Origin: Paramecium pentaurelia
Taxonomy: Eukaryota; Ciliophora; Oligohymenophorea; Peniculida; Parameciidae
DNA length: 64,000 nucleotides
Direction of reading: 5' to 3'
Assembly (NCBI GenBank): GCA_905183005.1
Contig: CAJJDO010000010.1
Location: forward strand, 111,865 to 175,864
In this document: positions 49,154 to 61,919 of the stretch, one piece after another
How positions within the stretch are numbered: position 1 is the stretch's first letter
Layout: each line of letters starts with the position of its first letter
Notes under the pieces: model-generated
Told to the model about the DNA's origin: nothing
The model's input: only the letters and a program-made list of their open reading frames with translations
Database searches by the model: none
Made by a program: the position numbers and the translations under genes

Positions 49154-49876
49154 TCATATTAACTATTTCATTAAATGAGATTTTATTCGATCAAACATTT
49201 TTATTTCTACTAACTCATTGAATCTGACAGTTTTCTTCTTTTATTATTCTTCAATAAATAAATCTTTGAAGGGACTAACTTACTTTAAATTTGATTTAGA
49301 TCTTGCTTTTTCAAAATCTGATTTAGATCTGACAGGTCTTTCAATATCTACTTAATTTTGAATAACTGAATTTTTTCGAAGTGTATTTATTAAAAATTTC
49401 TTGTTATTTTCTAAATCTTCCTTTGAAAATTGTATTTTTTATGGTATTTTTATATTTATTTTCTTAAAGTTAAACTTTATTTTTTTTGTATTAGTAGTTG
49501 AACCTCCTATGGGAAAATCATATTTTTTTAGATGAATTTGTTTATTTCTATCTGAAACTATATTTAATAATCCTTTTAATTTATTATCCTCAAGAAATTT
49601 AGGTTTATTTGGAGAAAGTGATTTTTCATATAGTTACTTGTTCTATTGTGTTTTATCTACTTTCTAAGATTCGAAACGAAAAAATTCTCTACTTGTTGCA
49701 TTAGCTTTAGTGCTTGAAGATTCAAAAAATGGTTAATTATTACATCTGGAACTCAGTTATTACTTCACATTTATAGGAGATAGATAAGGTTCTTGAAAAT
49801 ACGTATTAAGTAATGGTATTTTAAATCCCTTTAATATGTAAAGAGGTTCATCAATTTATTAATGTTTGATTGACAT
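49154..49876 (-). CDS. Small unrecognised protein with an RVxF-like motif
   Basis: Intronless frame of 240 codons, ATG 49876 (MSIKHQQIDEPLYILKGFKI) to TGA 49154. It is basic and disordered-looking (RPVRSKSDFEKARSKSNLKQ) and ends EEQQKKKTVRFNELVEIKMF. KKTVRF is a strong match to the PP1-binding [RK]-V-x-F pattern, at the same relative place as KKVRF in the adjacent gene, 60 bp downstream. No other domain seen. The PP1 link is inference. Confidence 0.6.
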
Positions 49877-49951
49877 TGTATAGAGGTTCAAAACACAATA
49901 TAAAAATTTATAATAGGTAAGAAAAATAATTTATCAATAAAGTATTATTGA

Positions 49952-50455
49952 TCATGGCATTCCAAAAAATCTGGGAGTTTCGAAATCAAAATTAACATTC
50001 TCTTTAAATCTCTATTTACATTCCTGGATAGGCAAATATAATTTTTTATTATCAATTTATTGTTCTTAAAAGACTTCACTAAAAGATTGATTTTGAGTTG
50101 TGAAGCTCTTTTATTGTTAATCTAAATGTTAAATATTAGATTAAATTTGATTGATTTTAATTACCTTTCTATTTTGTTCAAGAATGTCTTTTAACCTAAT
50201 TACATCAATAGGATTATAAACTGAGTTCAAATCTTAAAATTTTACAGATCTAAATGAACTATTAATTCATCATTTATCATACTTTTCTTAATCTTTATTT
50301 CTTTAATTTTGTTGTTACTCCTGAAATTAAGCTAGACTCTGGTTCTTTTGCAATTATTCACCTAATCGAGTGCTTTGATTATGTTTATTTTTCATGGCAT
50401 TCTTATACATAGTCATTTTTGGAGAAACTGTAGACTGTTGAGTATTGTTCTTCAT
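49952..50455 (-). CDS. Small Gln-rich unrecognised protein
   Basis: ATG 50455 (MKNNTQQSTVSPKMTMYKNA). A 24-nt intron near 50270 removes two in-frame TGA codons and joins NQRNKDQEN to SFRSVKFQDLNSVYNP. After LKDILEQNRK the frame shifts again across an intron of uncertain end (near 50105-50165). The last part reads QIDNKKLYLPIQECKQRF, then NFDFETPRFFGMP before TGA 49952. Likely cytoplasmic. Function unknown. Confidence 0.5.
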
Positions 50456-50750
50456 TCAATGTTTTAGAATTTGTTTGTTTTTAATATGTTATATATTAGA
50501 AATACTTTTATGATTAATAAATCTTTTTATAATTAAGATTTCTTGAGATATATTATCATAAGTTATGTCCCATAATTTAAATAATTATGTATTCTTTTAA
50601 GTAGAATATTAAAAAAGAGATTATTAAATTCATTGTCACTTAATACATTTTTAATAACTACACTTCTTATATTAATTATGAATATAAATAAAATACCTAT
50701 TAAACTTGTCAAAGATTGATAATAAATTTTATAACAAAAATTAATTCAAT

Positions 50751-51965
50751 ATGATTATAGAGAATGCTTTATACTGTAAAGAAATCCAACATTAATAAAA
50801 ACCTATTATTGCAGTTTGTTTAAATAAAGATTGTTAAGCAGCTTCTGGATTATGTATTAGTTGTTTTCCAAAGCACACAAATCATAATGATGATTTACAA
50901 ACGATAGATATTACAAGATAAAAACTTGAAGAATAAATTTAGTATATGAAACAAAGCTACTAATTTTGTGAAGAAACGATACAAATGATGAATTTAATAA
51001 AAATAGAGATAACTAAGATTATTCAAAATATATTAAGTGTCTAAAGAATCTCCAACCATGAGGATATTAATAAAGTAAAATAGATTTTAATTTTTTCTAA
51101 AAATCCTCAATCAAATACATCAATTGCCATAAAGACATAAGCAGAATTAAAAAAAGCCAAAGAAATTTTAAACGACTTAAAAATAGCAATTGAATTTTCA
51201 CAATCAAATCTAACTGATGGAGAGTAACAAGAGTTTTAAGAATGTTTAAAATAAGCCAATTAAATTTACATATAGGGGAAGTATCAGCAAGCTAAAGATT
51301 TGTTTAGTTACTGTTTAAAACTTGATCCAATTAATATCAATTGTAAATGGAGAATAGGTAAGAATAATGATAATCATCTTAGGTATGTGCTTAAAAATGT
51401 CGGGAGTTTATGAATAAGCCATTTAAATTTTTGATTAGATTATTTAAGATAATCCAACCTATGTGGAGGCTATTTGCCATAAAGCAGATACTCTAAGACT
51501 TCAAGGCAAATATGAAGAAGCTTTATAATATTTTGATAGGACCCTATTATTAGATGAAAAGAATTTTATTGCATTAAGTTATAAAGGTGAGACTCTAAGA
51601 AAAATGTAAAGATTTGCTGAATCTCTGATATTTTTTGAAAAGGCTTTAGTAATAAATTCCAAGAATGCTGTAACTCTATTTGGAAAAGGTATACTCTATT
51701 AATTAAATATTAGGGGATTCATTAAGATGCTAAAGAAAATATGATGAATCATTGAGTGTACTCAATCAAGGAGAGCTAATCGACCCTAAGAATGCATTGA
51801 TCCAATATTCTAAAGGTAATTTAGAATACTAGTAATTATTTAGGTTATACTTTGAAAGCCAAAGGGCAGATTTAGTAAGCAATAGAATGCTTTTAGAAAT
51901 GTATTGCTATAAATCCTTAGTATAAAAAATAGTTAGAAAAAGAGATAGAATCTTTAAAGAATTGA
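50751..51965 (+). CDS. TPR protein with N-terminal B-box-like zinc finger
   Basis: Three introns (25, 25 and 28 nt) give 378 codons exactly, ATG 50751 (MIIENALYCKEIQHQQKPII) to TGA 51965. Residues of about 20-45 (CLNKDCQAASGLCISC, then KHTNHND) have the Cys/His spacing of a B-box zinc finger. A helical linker follows and then tetratricopeptide repeats: ANQIYIQGKYQQAKDLFSYC, AICHKADTLRLQGKYEEALQ, GYTLKAKGQIQQAIECFQKC. TPRs bind partner proteins. This B-box plus TPR combination is expected to act as an adaptor; the partner is unknown. Confidence 0.85.
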
Positions 51966-52462
51966 TTTAGAATAACAATTAGTTAAATAATTTATTTGTT
52001 ATTATTATTATACGTAATAAAAAAAGTAATTAACATAATATTAGACCATTATTCATACCATTTAATTTTAAATATCGAAATTAATAATTTGAAGAATTTT
52101 GAAAAGAATTTATTTAAAATAGACTATCATAAATATTTATTATTTTCTTATTTAAATAAGTGTTTTATAAATACATATAATATCTAATTAAACCTTAGAT
52201 AGTGGTTATTATATTAATTACTTAATCCTATTAAACTCTTTAATATAATATGTTATTATAATTTAATAGTTAATTTTAGCTTAATACAAATTTAATTAAA
52301 TACATAATTGTATTTAAGATGAATAAGATTATTTCCTGTATTCATATTACTTAATATAATATATAATTTGATATACAATATTTAATATTCACCCAGATCC
52401 ATAAGTGAATTGTGAAAGATCCAAATTTGGGTTATTTTGCAATTATGTAAATAGATCTTGAT
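51966..52462. other. Intergenic stretch between convergent genes
   Basis: About 500 bp of very AT-rich sequence between the TPR gene and the 3' end of the coatomer gene. A 63-codon frame on the plus strand (51996-52187) lacks any recognisable feature and is ignored. Confidence 0.5.
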
Positions 52463-55057
52463 TCAAAAATTCTTAAAACTTTTTTAAGTAATAAAAATAA
52501 ATACTTATTTAAATTGATCAGCTGGTATAGCCTATTATCTAATATTTTCATAGAATTTTTCAACTTTAATAGCTAATTTAAGATCATTAAATTGAGCAGG
52601 ATAATCAAAAGGATCAGCTATTTTTTAGGCTAAGATTTAATATTTAAATTTTACATATTATTGGATGTGTTTTAGCTAAAGATTCTTTCCATAATTTAAC
52701 AATAGGACTAATTTTGGAAGGACAATATGTTTTAGCAAAGAAGGCAGCTTCAGGAAGTCTATTACTTTTGATAAGAACTTCAAGACATTTATCTAGATTA
52801 GCACATAAGAAATAGGAAGAGAATGCAATATTCATTTTTGTTTGTTGGAAAGCTTTATCTGCCAATTATAATAATTGATTCTTCAATCCTAAAGATGAAT
52901 ATATTAATAAGAGTCCTCCAAAATCATCTGCTTATTCTAAGGCTTAAACAGCTATTTTAATTCTACCTTATTATAAGGCAAGATCTCCAACTTATCTTAA
53001 TTTTAGCATATCTTAAGTTTGTTATGCTATTTGAAAAGCATCATCTACAAATGTAAGTTGAAGAGCAAGCTCAAATTTATGATCTTAATCTTAGACTAAT
53101 TTATAAGCCCATTCTTTAAGATTAAGAGTATCTAGAAACTTAGATAATTTATCATAGTATTGAAGTGGAATTGTTTATAATATTTCTTCTGCCTTTTAAT
53201 ATTATTTTTTAAGTATTTAAGTTTGAAATTCAACAACATTGCTATTAACCTCATAACTAATTATAGTATAGTTTTTATCAATAAGATAGAGTTTATTTTA
53301 TTGTTGGATGTAACCAATAATGAAATATCTCTTATCCTAATCTACAATGAAAATTTTTCCATTAACAGAATATGCTATTTTACCATTCATAGTAGTATAA
53401 TAGAAAACATCTTAGATGAAATAGCCAGAGTTGATAGATTCAGTAATGTCACATAAAGGTTAAAAGGCATCTTCAAATCCATCTGGTTCTTCATCTTATT
53501 ATAAAAATATTGGTAATTGTTCTGGATCATATTATAAGAAATACACTTCTTCATTAGTTGCCAAAGCAGCTATAGTATTTGTGTCATTCCAAATTACTTT
53601 TTTAGGAGAGACATCAATTCTTCTGATAACTTTAGCTGTTTCCCAATCATAAAATATAATAAATTCAGAACTTCTAGCTCCCAACACAGGTCCAGCAAAT
53701 AATTATTCAACCATATAATCTGTTTTCATTTCATAACTCAAAGTATTATTTTTAAATATTTTGATTGAATACATTTCTCTAACAGCATAATCACCATTTG
53801 ATGACCAAATTAAATCTGTACCAGATCCGAAACCAGAATTCTTAAAATTCTATGATCTATAAATAGTATATTCAGAATCACTAAATATAGCAAATAGATG
53901 TCCATTAGGACTATGTCTAACACCACAAGGATATATATCGCTAATTCCTAGTTCTTTAGAATTTGTCTATACTATTTATCCATCATTTGATGTATTATTA
54001 ATAGCTTTGAGATTAATAGTAAAGAATTCAAAATTCTTACCATATACTACTTTACCTTATTACATAGATACAATAGGTTCATCTTAACCAATTTTAACAA
54101 CAACAGTTCCTTCATCAAAACCAAAGGCTAATGTATTATCTTTTCCTATATCTAAATTCCAAACTCTTTCCATATTATAATTAAGTGATGTTTCTAATTT
54201 ATATGTATTTGAATGCCAGAATCTAATAACTCCATCTTCAGCAGCTATAAAATAATATTAAATAATAGATACTTGAAATAATGAGTGGTAAATCTGGATG
54301 GAATTTAGCTGATGATATATTTTATTAATGTGCTTCTAATGTATGTATACATTATTTAGTTTGATAATCCCATATTTTAATAGATCTATCATCTCCACCT
54401 GATATTAAATAAGGTTTATCTCCATGATGAAAATCAACACAATTTACTCCACCTTCATGACCACTTAATGTGAAATTAGGTTTGTTATTTTGAATTGTCC
54501 ATACTTTTACTGTATTATCCATACTAGCACTTGCAAATGTATTAGGATCTCTTGGATTGAATGCAACCATCATTACATAATTAACATGATCTTCAAATGT
54601 TCTTATTAATGTGAAATTATTATCAATGTCCCATAATTTTATAGTTGTATCATCTGAACTTGTAATTAAATATGGTTAAGATGGATGTACTATTACACAT
54701 CTAATATAATCAGTATGAGCTTCAAATGCCTATCTATTAACTTCTTTTTACTTTGATCTTTTCATTTGTATTATAATTGAATACTCTTAATTGAAGATCA
54801 TCACTAACAGCCACAACCCATTATTTCTTAGTTATAAACTTTGCACATCTAACAGGTTATTGTTTCTGATTAACTTCTATTTATTTGACAATAGTCTAAT
54901 TATTTATTTCATATACTTATGTGGAATAATCTTGAATTGTTATAACACCGCTATATAATCCTGATAATACCCATGGATATTCTGGATGCAATTCTACACT
55001 CTTAACTCTTTCAGAACGAGCAACATGTTTTTTCTTTATCTCGAACTTCAAAGACAT
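52463..55057 (-). CDS. COPB2: Coatomer subunit beta-prime (COPB2)
   Basis: ATG 55057 gives MSLKFEIKKKHVARSERVKS, then VELHPEYPWVLSGLYSG, the conserved start of beta'-COP. The WD40 blades are clear (ASASMDNTVKVWTIQNNKPN; NCVDFHHGDKPYLISGGDD). The alpha-solenoid contains DKAFQQTKMNIAFSSYFLCA and CLEVLIKSNRLPEAAFFAKT, diagnostic of the coatomer WD-associated region. Beta'-COP is part of the COPI coat that returns cargo from Golgi to ER and binds dilysine signals through its propeller. Length (about 830 residues) is close to the family. Several short introns are required, for example near 53200 and 54270. Confidence 0.93.
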
Positions 55058-55695
55058 TTAATACGTGTAAATTATTTATTTTAATATTAATTTTTCCTTT
55101 ACTAACTAATTAAAATCTCTTTATCATCTAAATCAGAATAAATTTAAGAAAGGAGAGTTATAAATAATTAATATAGATTGTATTTAAATATATCTCCTTA
55201 CCTATTCTAATATTAAATGCTTAAAGATTACCTGATTTCCGAATAATCCTATCTATAATTCTTAATTTCTCTATTTAAATCAATTTTTTGAATGTAATTT
55301 TATAATAATGATTAATTGAAATAGAATATCTAAATTGAGTATATCAATATTTTTTTTACTCTGAAATAAGTATTTTATTATTAAACCCAACTAATAAATT
55401 TTATTTCATTTTTTTCTATATAGTTTGAATTCTAATAGTCATTATCTAAATTTATATTTAATAATCGTACTATTTTATTAAATAATTAATCCATATTGAT
55501 ATATGTATTGTAAACCAATAGAGTATTTTATGATACACTAATACAAGCATAGAACCTCCATAATATAGTTAAATTAAGCAAAAATATTGTATTCTTCAAA
55601 ATTTTATAAGTTGTCATATAAACATCTAATAGGATCCACCTTCCGAGCTCTAATAACAACAATTTTGATTTTGATAGTTTCAATAATTTAGCCAT
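55048..55695 (-). CDS. Possible unrecognised protein
   Basis: A TGA-free frame of 215 codons runs from ATG 55695 (MAKLLKLSKSKLLLLELGRW) to TGA 55048, overlapping the coatomer start by about 10 bp. The first 70 residues are hydrophobic and the rest is rich in Ile, Asn, Gln and Tyr. Base composition is as low in GC as intergenic DNA, and frames of this length occur by chance in such sequence. It could alternatively be the promoter region of the coatomer gene with no protein. Confidence 0.3.
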
Positions 55696-55733
55696 ACATT
55701 AAATATTGATCCTTAATTATATATATTATATTA

Positions 55734-56714
55734 TCATTCAAAAAGAGCACATACTACATCTTTACTATAGATCTTTCTCTTTTTTATAATAGATTGATCT
55801 TTTAAATCAGGAGGTAAAGCATATTTGATGAATCTCTTTTAATATTCTTCCTCTATACATTCTTTAAAGATATGCTAATAGAAATATTCTATAAGAATAA
55901 ATGAATTTTAAATACTTTTGGATATAGCTTCAGTCAATAGCATTAATTTTTCATAATATTTGATATCCCAAACTTTCTTATGCGATTCACTGAATTCTTA
56001 TGAAACTTACTTCCATTTTTCTGGAATGTCTAACTTCTTAACTAAGGTTTTTAATTATGAATTTTGTTTTGTTTCTTCTTGTTTATTTTATTATTACTTA
56101 AACAATTGCTTAGATACATTTAATTCTCTTTTGTTTTTTGAATCTTCTGTATCTTGTACTTTAGATAGTTTAATTGAATCTATGTCTATTGGTTATGGTT
56201 TTTCAACTTTGACTCTTTTTTTAATTGATTTTTCTTGTGTAGGTTATTTGTAAGTAATATTTTAGGATCTTTGAATGAAGTCCAAATTGCAGAAGGAAAC
56301 ATCTATCCTTTGATATTTGGAATTTTAAGAAATTAAAGTATAAATTTAATGAGGTTGTAATGCTGGTTAAGGTGTTTGTTTTTTAATGAAGGCTTTTTTG
56401 ATTAGTAGGCTTGGTATTGGATGTTAGTATTATAGCAAATTTATTGAAATGTTAGTTTGATCATCATTGACTTTATCAATTATGCAATTTAGTTAATCTA
56501 CAGTGTTGTTCTCAAAATTATATTCATATTCAAATCTATAGGATTGAATAACTAAGATTGATTGTATATGATTTGTAATGTTAAGGAAATATTTGAAATC
56601 TTTAGTATCTTAATAGATATTATCGGAAACATTGAGTAATTGAAACTCAGTGAGTTGATACTTTGATCCAAGAAGTTCTTTATGAAGATGTTACTACAGT
56701 AGAGAGTAAATCAT
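55734..56714 (-). CDS. Unrecognised protein
   Basis: Intronless frame of 326 codons, ATG 56714 (MIYSLLQQHLHKELLGSKYQ) to TGA 55734. The N-terminal third looks globular (FEYEYNFENNTVDQLNCIID). The middle is Gln/Pro-rich (KKQTPQPALQPHQIYTLI). The C-terminal third is helical (LDIPEKWKQVSQEFSESHKK; IFKECIEEEYQKRFIKYALP), ending KIYSKDVVCALFE. No family recognised. Its start is only 59 bp from the start of the divergent kinase gene. Confidence 0.6.
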
Positions 56715-56773
56715 AACTCAATTTTTTTTAAATTTAATTGATTGGCGCTGGTAATATTAAAATATAAATAAAT
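56715..56773. promoter_or_regulatory. 59-bp divergent promoter region
   Basis: The entire space between two start codons on opposite strands (56714 minus, 56774 plus) is 59 bp and must hold both transcription starts and 5' leaders. It is AT-rich apart from a short ggcgctgg patch. No known motif identified. Confidence 0.5.
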
Positions 56774-57942
56774 ATGGGATTGGTTTGTTTTAAAGAAGGT
56801 CCATAAGTAGTACTTGGTGCTGATCCAATAGAACAAAGAGATGAAGAGGAAGAGAATGAGAATGAAGAAGTGATTTCTGAGTTTCCTTAACAAGATGAGA
56901 ACGGCAAAAAGATATCATTAAGTCAATTTATAATGTTAAGAGTATTAACTTTGGTTAATTTAAGAATTTAGGAAAGGGTAGTTATGGAAAAGTAATGTTA
57001 GTTTAACATATAGTTTCATTGAAATTATATGCAATGAAAGTGTTAATAAAGAAATCAGTTAAAACATAAACATAGAAAAAACATGTTCAAACAGAAAGAA
57101 AGGTTCTAGAAATAACAAATCATAATTTCATTACTAAATTATACTATGCTTTTTAGACATAAACCAAATTATATTTGATTATGGAATTTGTATCAGGAGG
57201 AGAATTATTCTATCATCTTAAATTAAAAGGTAGAATGACAGAAAAAAAAATGAAATTCTATGCTGCTGAAATATTAATTGGATTAGATTATTTACATAAA
57301 TAAAATATTATATATAGAGATTTAAAACCAGAAAATATTTTATTAGATTCAGAAGGACATATAAAATTATGTGATTTTGGATTATCTAAAATATGTTCTT
57401 GGGGTGATATGTATGCTAAAAGTATTTGTGGAACTTTTGAATATATAGCTCCAGAGATTATTGTAGGAGAAATGTATACTAAATGTTGTGATTGGTGGAC
57501 TTATGGAGCTTTATTATATGATATGTTGACTGGTAAACCTCCTTTTTATTAATTAACTAAAAAACAAATATTAGAATATGCAACAGGAAAAGATATAGAG
57601 ATTCCAAATTATTTATCTGAAGAAGCAATAGATTTATTAAAAAAATTATTAAATAGAAATCCAGATGAAAGATTAGGTGGATAAAGAGATGCTCAAGAAA
57701 TCTATGAACATCCTTTTTTCAAAGATGTTGATTTCTAAAAAATTGAAAGAAAAGAGATTGAACCTCCATTTGAAATGTAAAATGAAAGACCTTTCAAATT
57801 TTTTGATCAAAATCTAATTAGAAAAAGCAGTGTAAATGATACACCAGTCAATGAGTTGGGAAGATTTCAGGAATTCTCTAATTTTACATACAATGGAGAT
57901 TAATTGTCTAGTGAATATAATTAACTATTAATAACTCATTGA
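56774..57942 (+). CDS. AGC-family protein kinase (PKB/S6K-like)
   Basis: One 23-nt intron before LGKGSYGKV gives 381 codons exactly, ATG 56774 to TGA 57942. The start MGLVCF suggests myristoylation plus palmitoylation. All kinase motifs are present: LGKGSYGKV (glycine loop), YAMKVL (Lys), YRDLKPENILL (catalytic loop), CDFGLSK (magnesium), and the activation loop CGTFEYIAPE with the PDK1-type Thr. The C-tail ends with a hydrophobic motif FSNFTY. It phosphorylates Ser/Thr in basic contexts. There is no PH domain, so membrane binding would come from the lipid anchor. The upstream promoter is shared with the gene at 56714. Confidence 0.92.
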
Positions 57943-58012
57943 GATATATGTTTATTAATCTCTTTATAATTTTGAGTTTATCAATAATATATATGATTAT
58001 TAAATATAGGTA

Positions 58013-59568
58013 TCATTACTTTCTTAGATTTTATTCCTTTTTCATTTCAATAAATTCACTATTAGATCTTGAATAAATCACTGGATCAGCTGCCTCTGCC
58101 ATACTCTCTATTGCTGATTCATCAACTCCTCTTTTCATTCTATTAATTATATTTTTATAATTAATTACCTGAAATTTCCATTTTCTCCCCATTGACTACC
58201 CCAACTATTCTATAATAACCAAAACTTAACTCCATTCTCTTCTCCCCAACCAAAACACAAAACTGAATGATCTACTTTTTCCTTATTTTATTAATAATTT
58301 CATACCCATTCTGGACGATCTTATGTAGACCAATCATGTTCAGCAACTGAATGATAAATTCCACTTTCATAATACATAAAATCATATGAAGGTTCAAAGT
58401 TCATAATTACTGGACCATTTGTATACAATTCCATCATTATATCTCTTTCATTACTTAATCCATAACCTCCTCCAATATATCTATAATTCTTTGCTCCATA
58501 AACTTTTTATTATTATGAAAAATCAATCTTTTTACAAGTTCCCACATCACCTTTGTAAGGATATTATTCTTCTGTAACCAAATATTATTCAGATGCGAAT
58601 TTCTCTACCAAAAATGGATAACCACCATCACATCCTTAATTGAAATAATTACAATCCACTGAATATTAAGGAGATAATGTCACTTATTCACCTTTCATCT
58701 TTAATCTAGCTGATAACATTTCCATTGTTGATATAGCATAACATGATCCACATTACTTTTATTATCTAGGAGGATCAAGATATTATTCTAAACTAAATTA
58801 TTTAGGTAATCCAGAAACGTCACCACTTTTTATTTATGTAAATGATGCCTTCTTTATTGTTTTACCCTAATAATGCTTTCTTCTACCTGCCATTTTATTC
58901 AACTCCATCATAGAAATACCTTCAAAATTATCATATGCCTTAGCCTTCCATGTCTTTGGAATACTATTCAACTTTTCAACTGCCTCTTTATGATTATTAA
59001 AATTCTTATGTAACTTTACTCTATCCCCATGTCTTGTACTTTTTTAAATAAATTCTGGTTAAACTACACTTATCAGTTGATAAGAATCTGTAGCTTCTAT
59101 TTCTCCATCAGCCTTCTTTGCTCTATAGCATCCTTTTTCTCCAGTCTTTAAATTATTATACCAACCAATTAATGTCTCACCACAATAAGATTTGTAATCA
59201 GATCCATTTGGAGCATATTTTGAAAATGCTAAATATTTGACTCCATTATGTTCTACTTCAAATCCTTCATCATAAACCATAGTCCATGATCCACTTGTCT
59301 TTCTGTCTTTATCTTGAACACTGTAATCATTGCTCAAATTGACTTCAAAGGTTTCAACTGCTTTAAACTCATCCCAACCAGCTTAATAAGATGATTCTTA
59401 TGAATCTGGAACATGATGTCCACATGGAACAGCACCCATTCCTTTAAGTTTTGTTTAACCAACTTCCATCTTCCACTTTCCTGCGATCTAATGTTTTAAA
59501 CAATGGACAGGAAGATCTGCTTAAACTAGACTTATTGTGAGTATACACAAAAAAATAAGTTAATTCAT
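58013..59568 (-). CDS. CTSC: Cathepsin C / dipeptidyl peptidase I
   Basis: ATG 59568 starts a signal peptide (MNQLIFLCILTISLVQA). The exclusion domain follows (DLPVHCLKHQIAGKWKME; GCYRAKKADGEIEATDSYQL). After a propeptide (KLNSIPKTWKAKAYDNFEG) comes the papain-like core: KQCGSCYAISTMEMLSARLK (active Cys), DCNYFNQGCDGGYPFLVE, DHSVLCFGWGEEN (His) and NSWGSQWGENG (Asn). This is the domain order of cathepsin C, which removes dipeptides from N-termini in lysosomes; in ciliates, food vacuoles are the likely site. Near the end a short intron interrupts the gene (about 58145-58175). The stop is TGA 58013. Confidence 0.92.
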
Positions 59569-59730
59569 CAAATTATATAAAAACGATTAGTTTTTTTTCT
59601 TTATATTTTTATCTTATACTATTTGAAATTGCTCTTATCAAATTTATCAACTATTTAAATCTGATAAATGGATTAAATTTAACTTTAAGATAAAATATTC
59701 ATTTATAGAGATATTATATAATTTATAATA

Positions 59731-60990
59731 ATGATTGAAGAATTTCACAAAAGACTTCATTAAAATATTGATCTATCTCCATTATTAGAAGCACTCAATC
59801 AAATTCCATAATTACCAGCAATCGATTATCATCCACAATTAAATGATGATGAAATATAATTATTAATAAAGATCTTAGATCATCAAGAATTAATTAGATA
59901 AGATAAATTGTAGTCTAAGTTGATTATTGAATTCAAATAATTGATTGATCAAATAACTCTTAAAGAATCTACATTTTATTTAAGCTGTGTTGAACAATTT
60001 GAAAAACACGTAAAAAATTTAGATTATCATTCATAACGTGAGATATCAAATTGGTCATTATCTAATTTATCAATCTAAAGTGTTTAATGGATTTTGAGTA
60101 ACTGTATTTTATTGCCAGAGTTGAATTAAACAATGATTCAAAAATTTCAATAGCTAATTCTTAATCAATTAGAATTAATTCAATAAGAAGAATAAATAAT
60201 GGATTAAGTTCTATTTTAATCAAATAATATCTAAGTCTTTGTTAAAAATGAAAATCTAATTCTTAAATCGAATTATCATATAAATAGGTAGAGTGAAATG
60301 ATTAATATTCTCGTTGGATTTCTTACATATTTTAATTATATCAATATAGATATCTAAGAGTTTTTAATAAAAACAATATCATCAAAATATAGATAACATT
60401 TTATAGCATTATAGAATCCAGTTTTTGATGAAGTAAAAGTGATTGAAAAATATGAAAAATAAATAAAATAATGTTTAGAATAGGCAAATCTTTCTGAAAT
60501 AATTGACAAATAATATCATTTTACATAATTAGATAAGTTGAAATAAAACTTAATAAAATTTAAGAATCATTATGTTGAGGTTATAGATAAATTACAATTT
60601 AAATAATAAAAATAATAAAATTGGAATTTAGGGTTTTTCAAATCTAAAACAGAAACCACATAAAAAATACCAAATTAAATATTTGATTAAATGCAAAATG
60701 ATTGGAAAGTATTAGATACATTTTTATAAAATAATACAGATAAAAATGAATAAATATATCAACTTATATTTGATCATATTAGATTATTAGATGTATGTTT
60801 GGATTACAAAGAATTCCAACATAATTTTCAATCTCTTAATTTTTATGTTACAATTTATACCTAAATTGATTAAAGATTGATTAAGTTATTGCATAGTTGG
60901 AAAAACGAACTCTTAATAGATTACATATATAATATTAAAATAAAATTAAGACATTATTCATTTTAAGCTAGCGAATTTATTGATATTTGA
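59731..60990 (+). CDS. Unrecognised alpha-helical protein
   Basis: Intronless frame of 419 codons, ATG 59731 (MIEEFHKRLHQNIDLSPLLE) to TGA 60990, full of TAA/TAG glutamines. It appears all-helical without membrane segments (ELNQTMIQKFQQLILNQLEL; VKVIEKYEKQIKQCLEQANL; RLLDVCLDYKEFQHNFQSLN). No family recognised. The 3' end (60862-60990) recurs at 62047-62175 because of the join at 62046. It diverges from the cathepsin C gene over a 162-bp spacer. Confidence 0.6.
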
Positions 60991-61919
60991 TTATATATAT
61001 TAAAAAATAAAAAAGTAATTAAAAATCAAATAAATACAAGTTAATAAAGTTGATTTTAATAAATTCTAATATATTACAACTTTCTTCTTTTATTTTTAAG
61101 GCTCTTTATGATTTCTATTTATATAATTGGATGTGTATTTTATATATTTATGTCGTAAATAACGTTTTTTATATATATATTTTATTAGAAATTCTAGAAT
61201 ACATTCTAAACTCTTAAATTGTATTCCTTCATCTGGTTTTTTATTATTTCTTAATGTAATACAACATTTCATATTATTTTTAACTTATTCAAGTTATTTT
61301 TAAGAACCAAAGTCATTAATGGAATCTAAATCAGTTTAAAAACATTTATAGGTGAATGATATATGAAATCATTCAATATGGAAGACATTTTGTGATATTA
61401 ATATTGAATAATAATTGCATAAACATAACAACATAATCATAATTGTTATAGATGAATAGCTCTTTTTCTACAATTAGTTTATTTAACATTTGAAATGGAA
61501 AAATTTGAGCTTCGTAGTAATGATTTCAGAGTGTTCAAATTTTATTACCGCTCAGTATCATCTTATGAAGATGAAGGAGTTTGAGTTGTATCTGAAAGCT
61601 AAGAAATAATATATTTGATATACATTTATAGTTTATTGAGATAAGGGAAGCTTATTTTTTTGAATGGAACAGCCCATAATTCAAGGATGAAATATATAAG
61701 TATAAGTTTTATAAATTTATATTTAATATTCAACCAAATTTCAGATTTTTGGTTATTTATACTGATTTATATTTAAATAAATTATGGATTGGATTGACTA
61801 ATTAATTATAAAGTTAAATCAAATTTATTTATTAGCTGAGATTTAATATTAATCATCAGTGTTAAGAATACTCATGAATCACTCAAAAATTAATTAATTA
61901 ATTTTAATTAAAAAAAAGG
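60991..61919. other. Intergenic stretch before 5S rRNA
   Basis: AT-rich. A patch near 61430-61620 looks mildly coding on the plus strand (NQFIQHLKWKNLSFVVMISE), but it is bounded by TGA on both sides within 65 codons and shows no family. Otherwise nothing. The same content recurs at 62176-63104. Confidence 0.45.
61911..61919 (-). terminator. Pol III oligo-T terminator of 5S rRNA
   Basis: On the minus strand an unbroken T run begins two bases after the 5S 3' end. The equivalent in the second copy is 63096-63104. Confidence 0.8.

Noticed and set aside
54352..54573. A 73-codon WD-repeat protein as a separate gene
   Set aside because: It is an internal part of the coatomer beta-prime gene on the same strand.
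61430..61622. Short coding-like frame upstream of 5S rRNA
   Set aside because: Bounded by TGA at both ends, with no start context and no recognisable family; chance frames of this size are common in AT-rich DNA.
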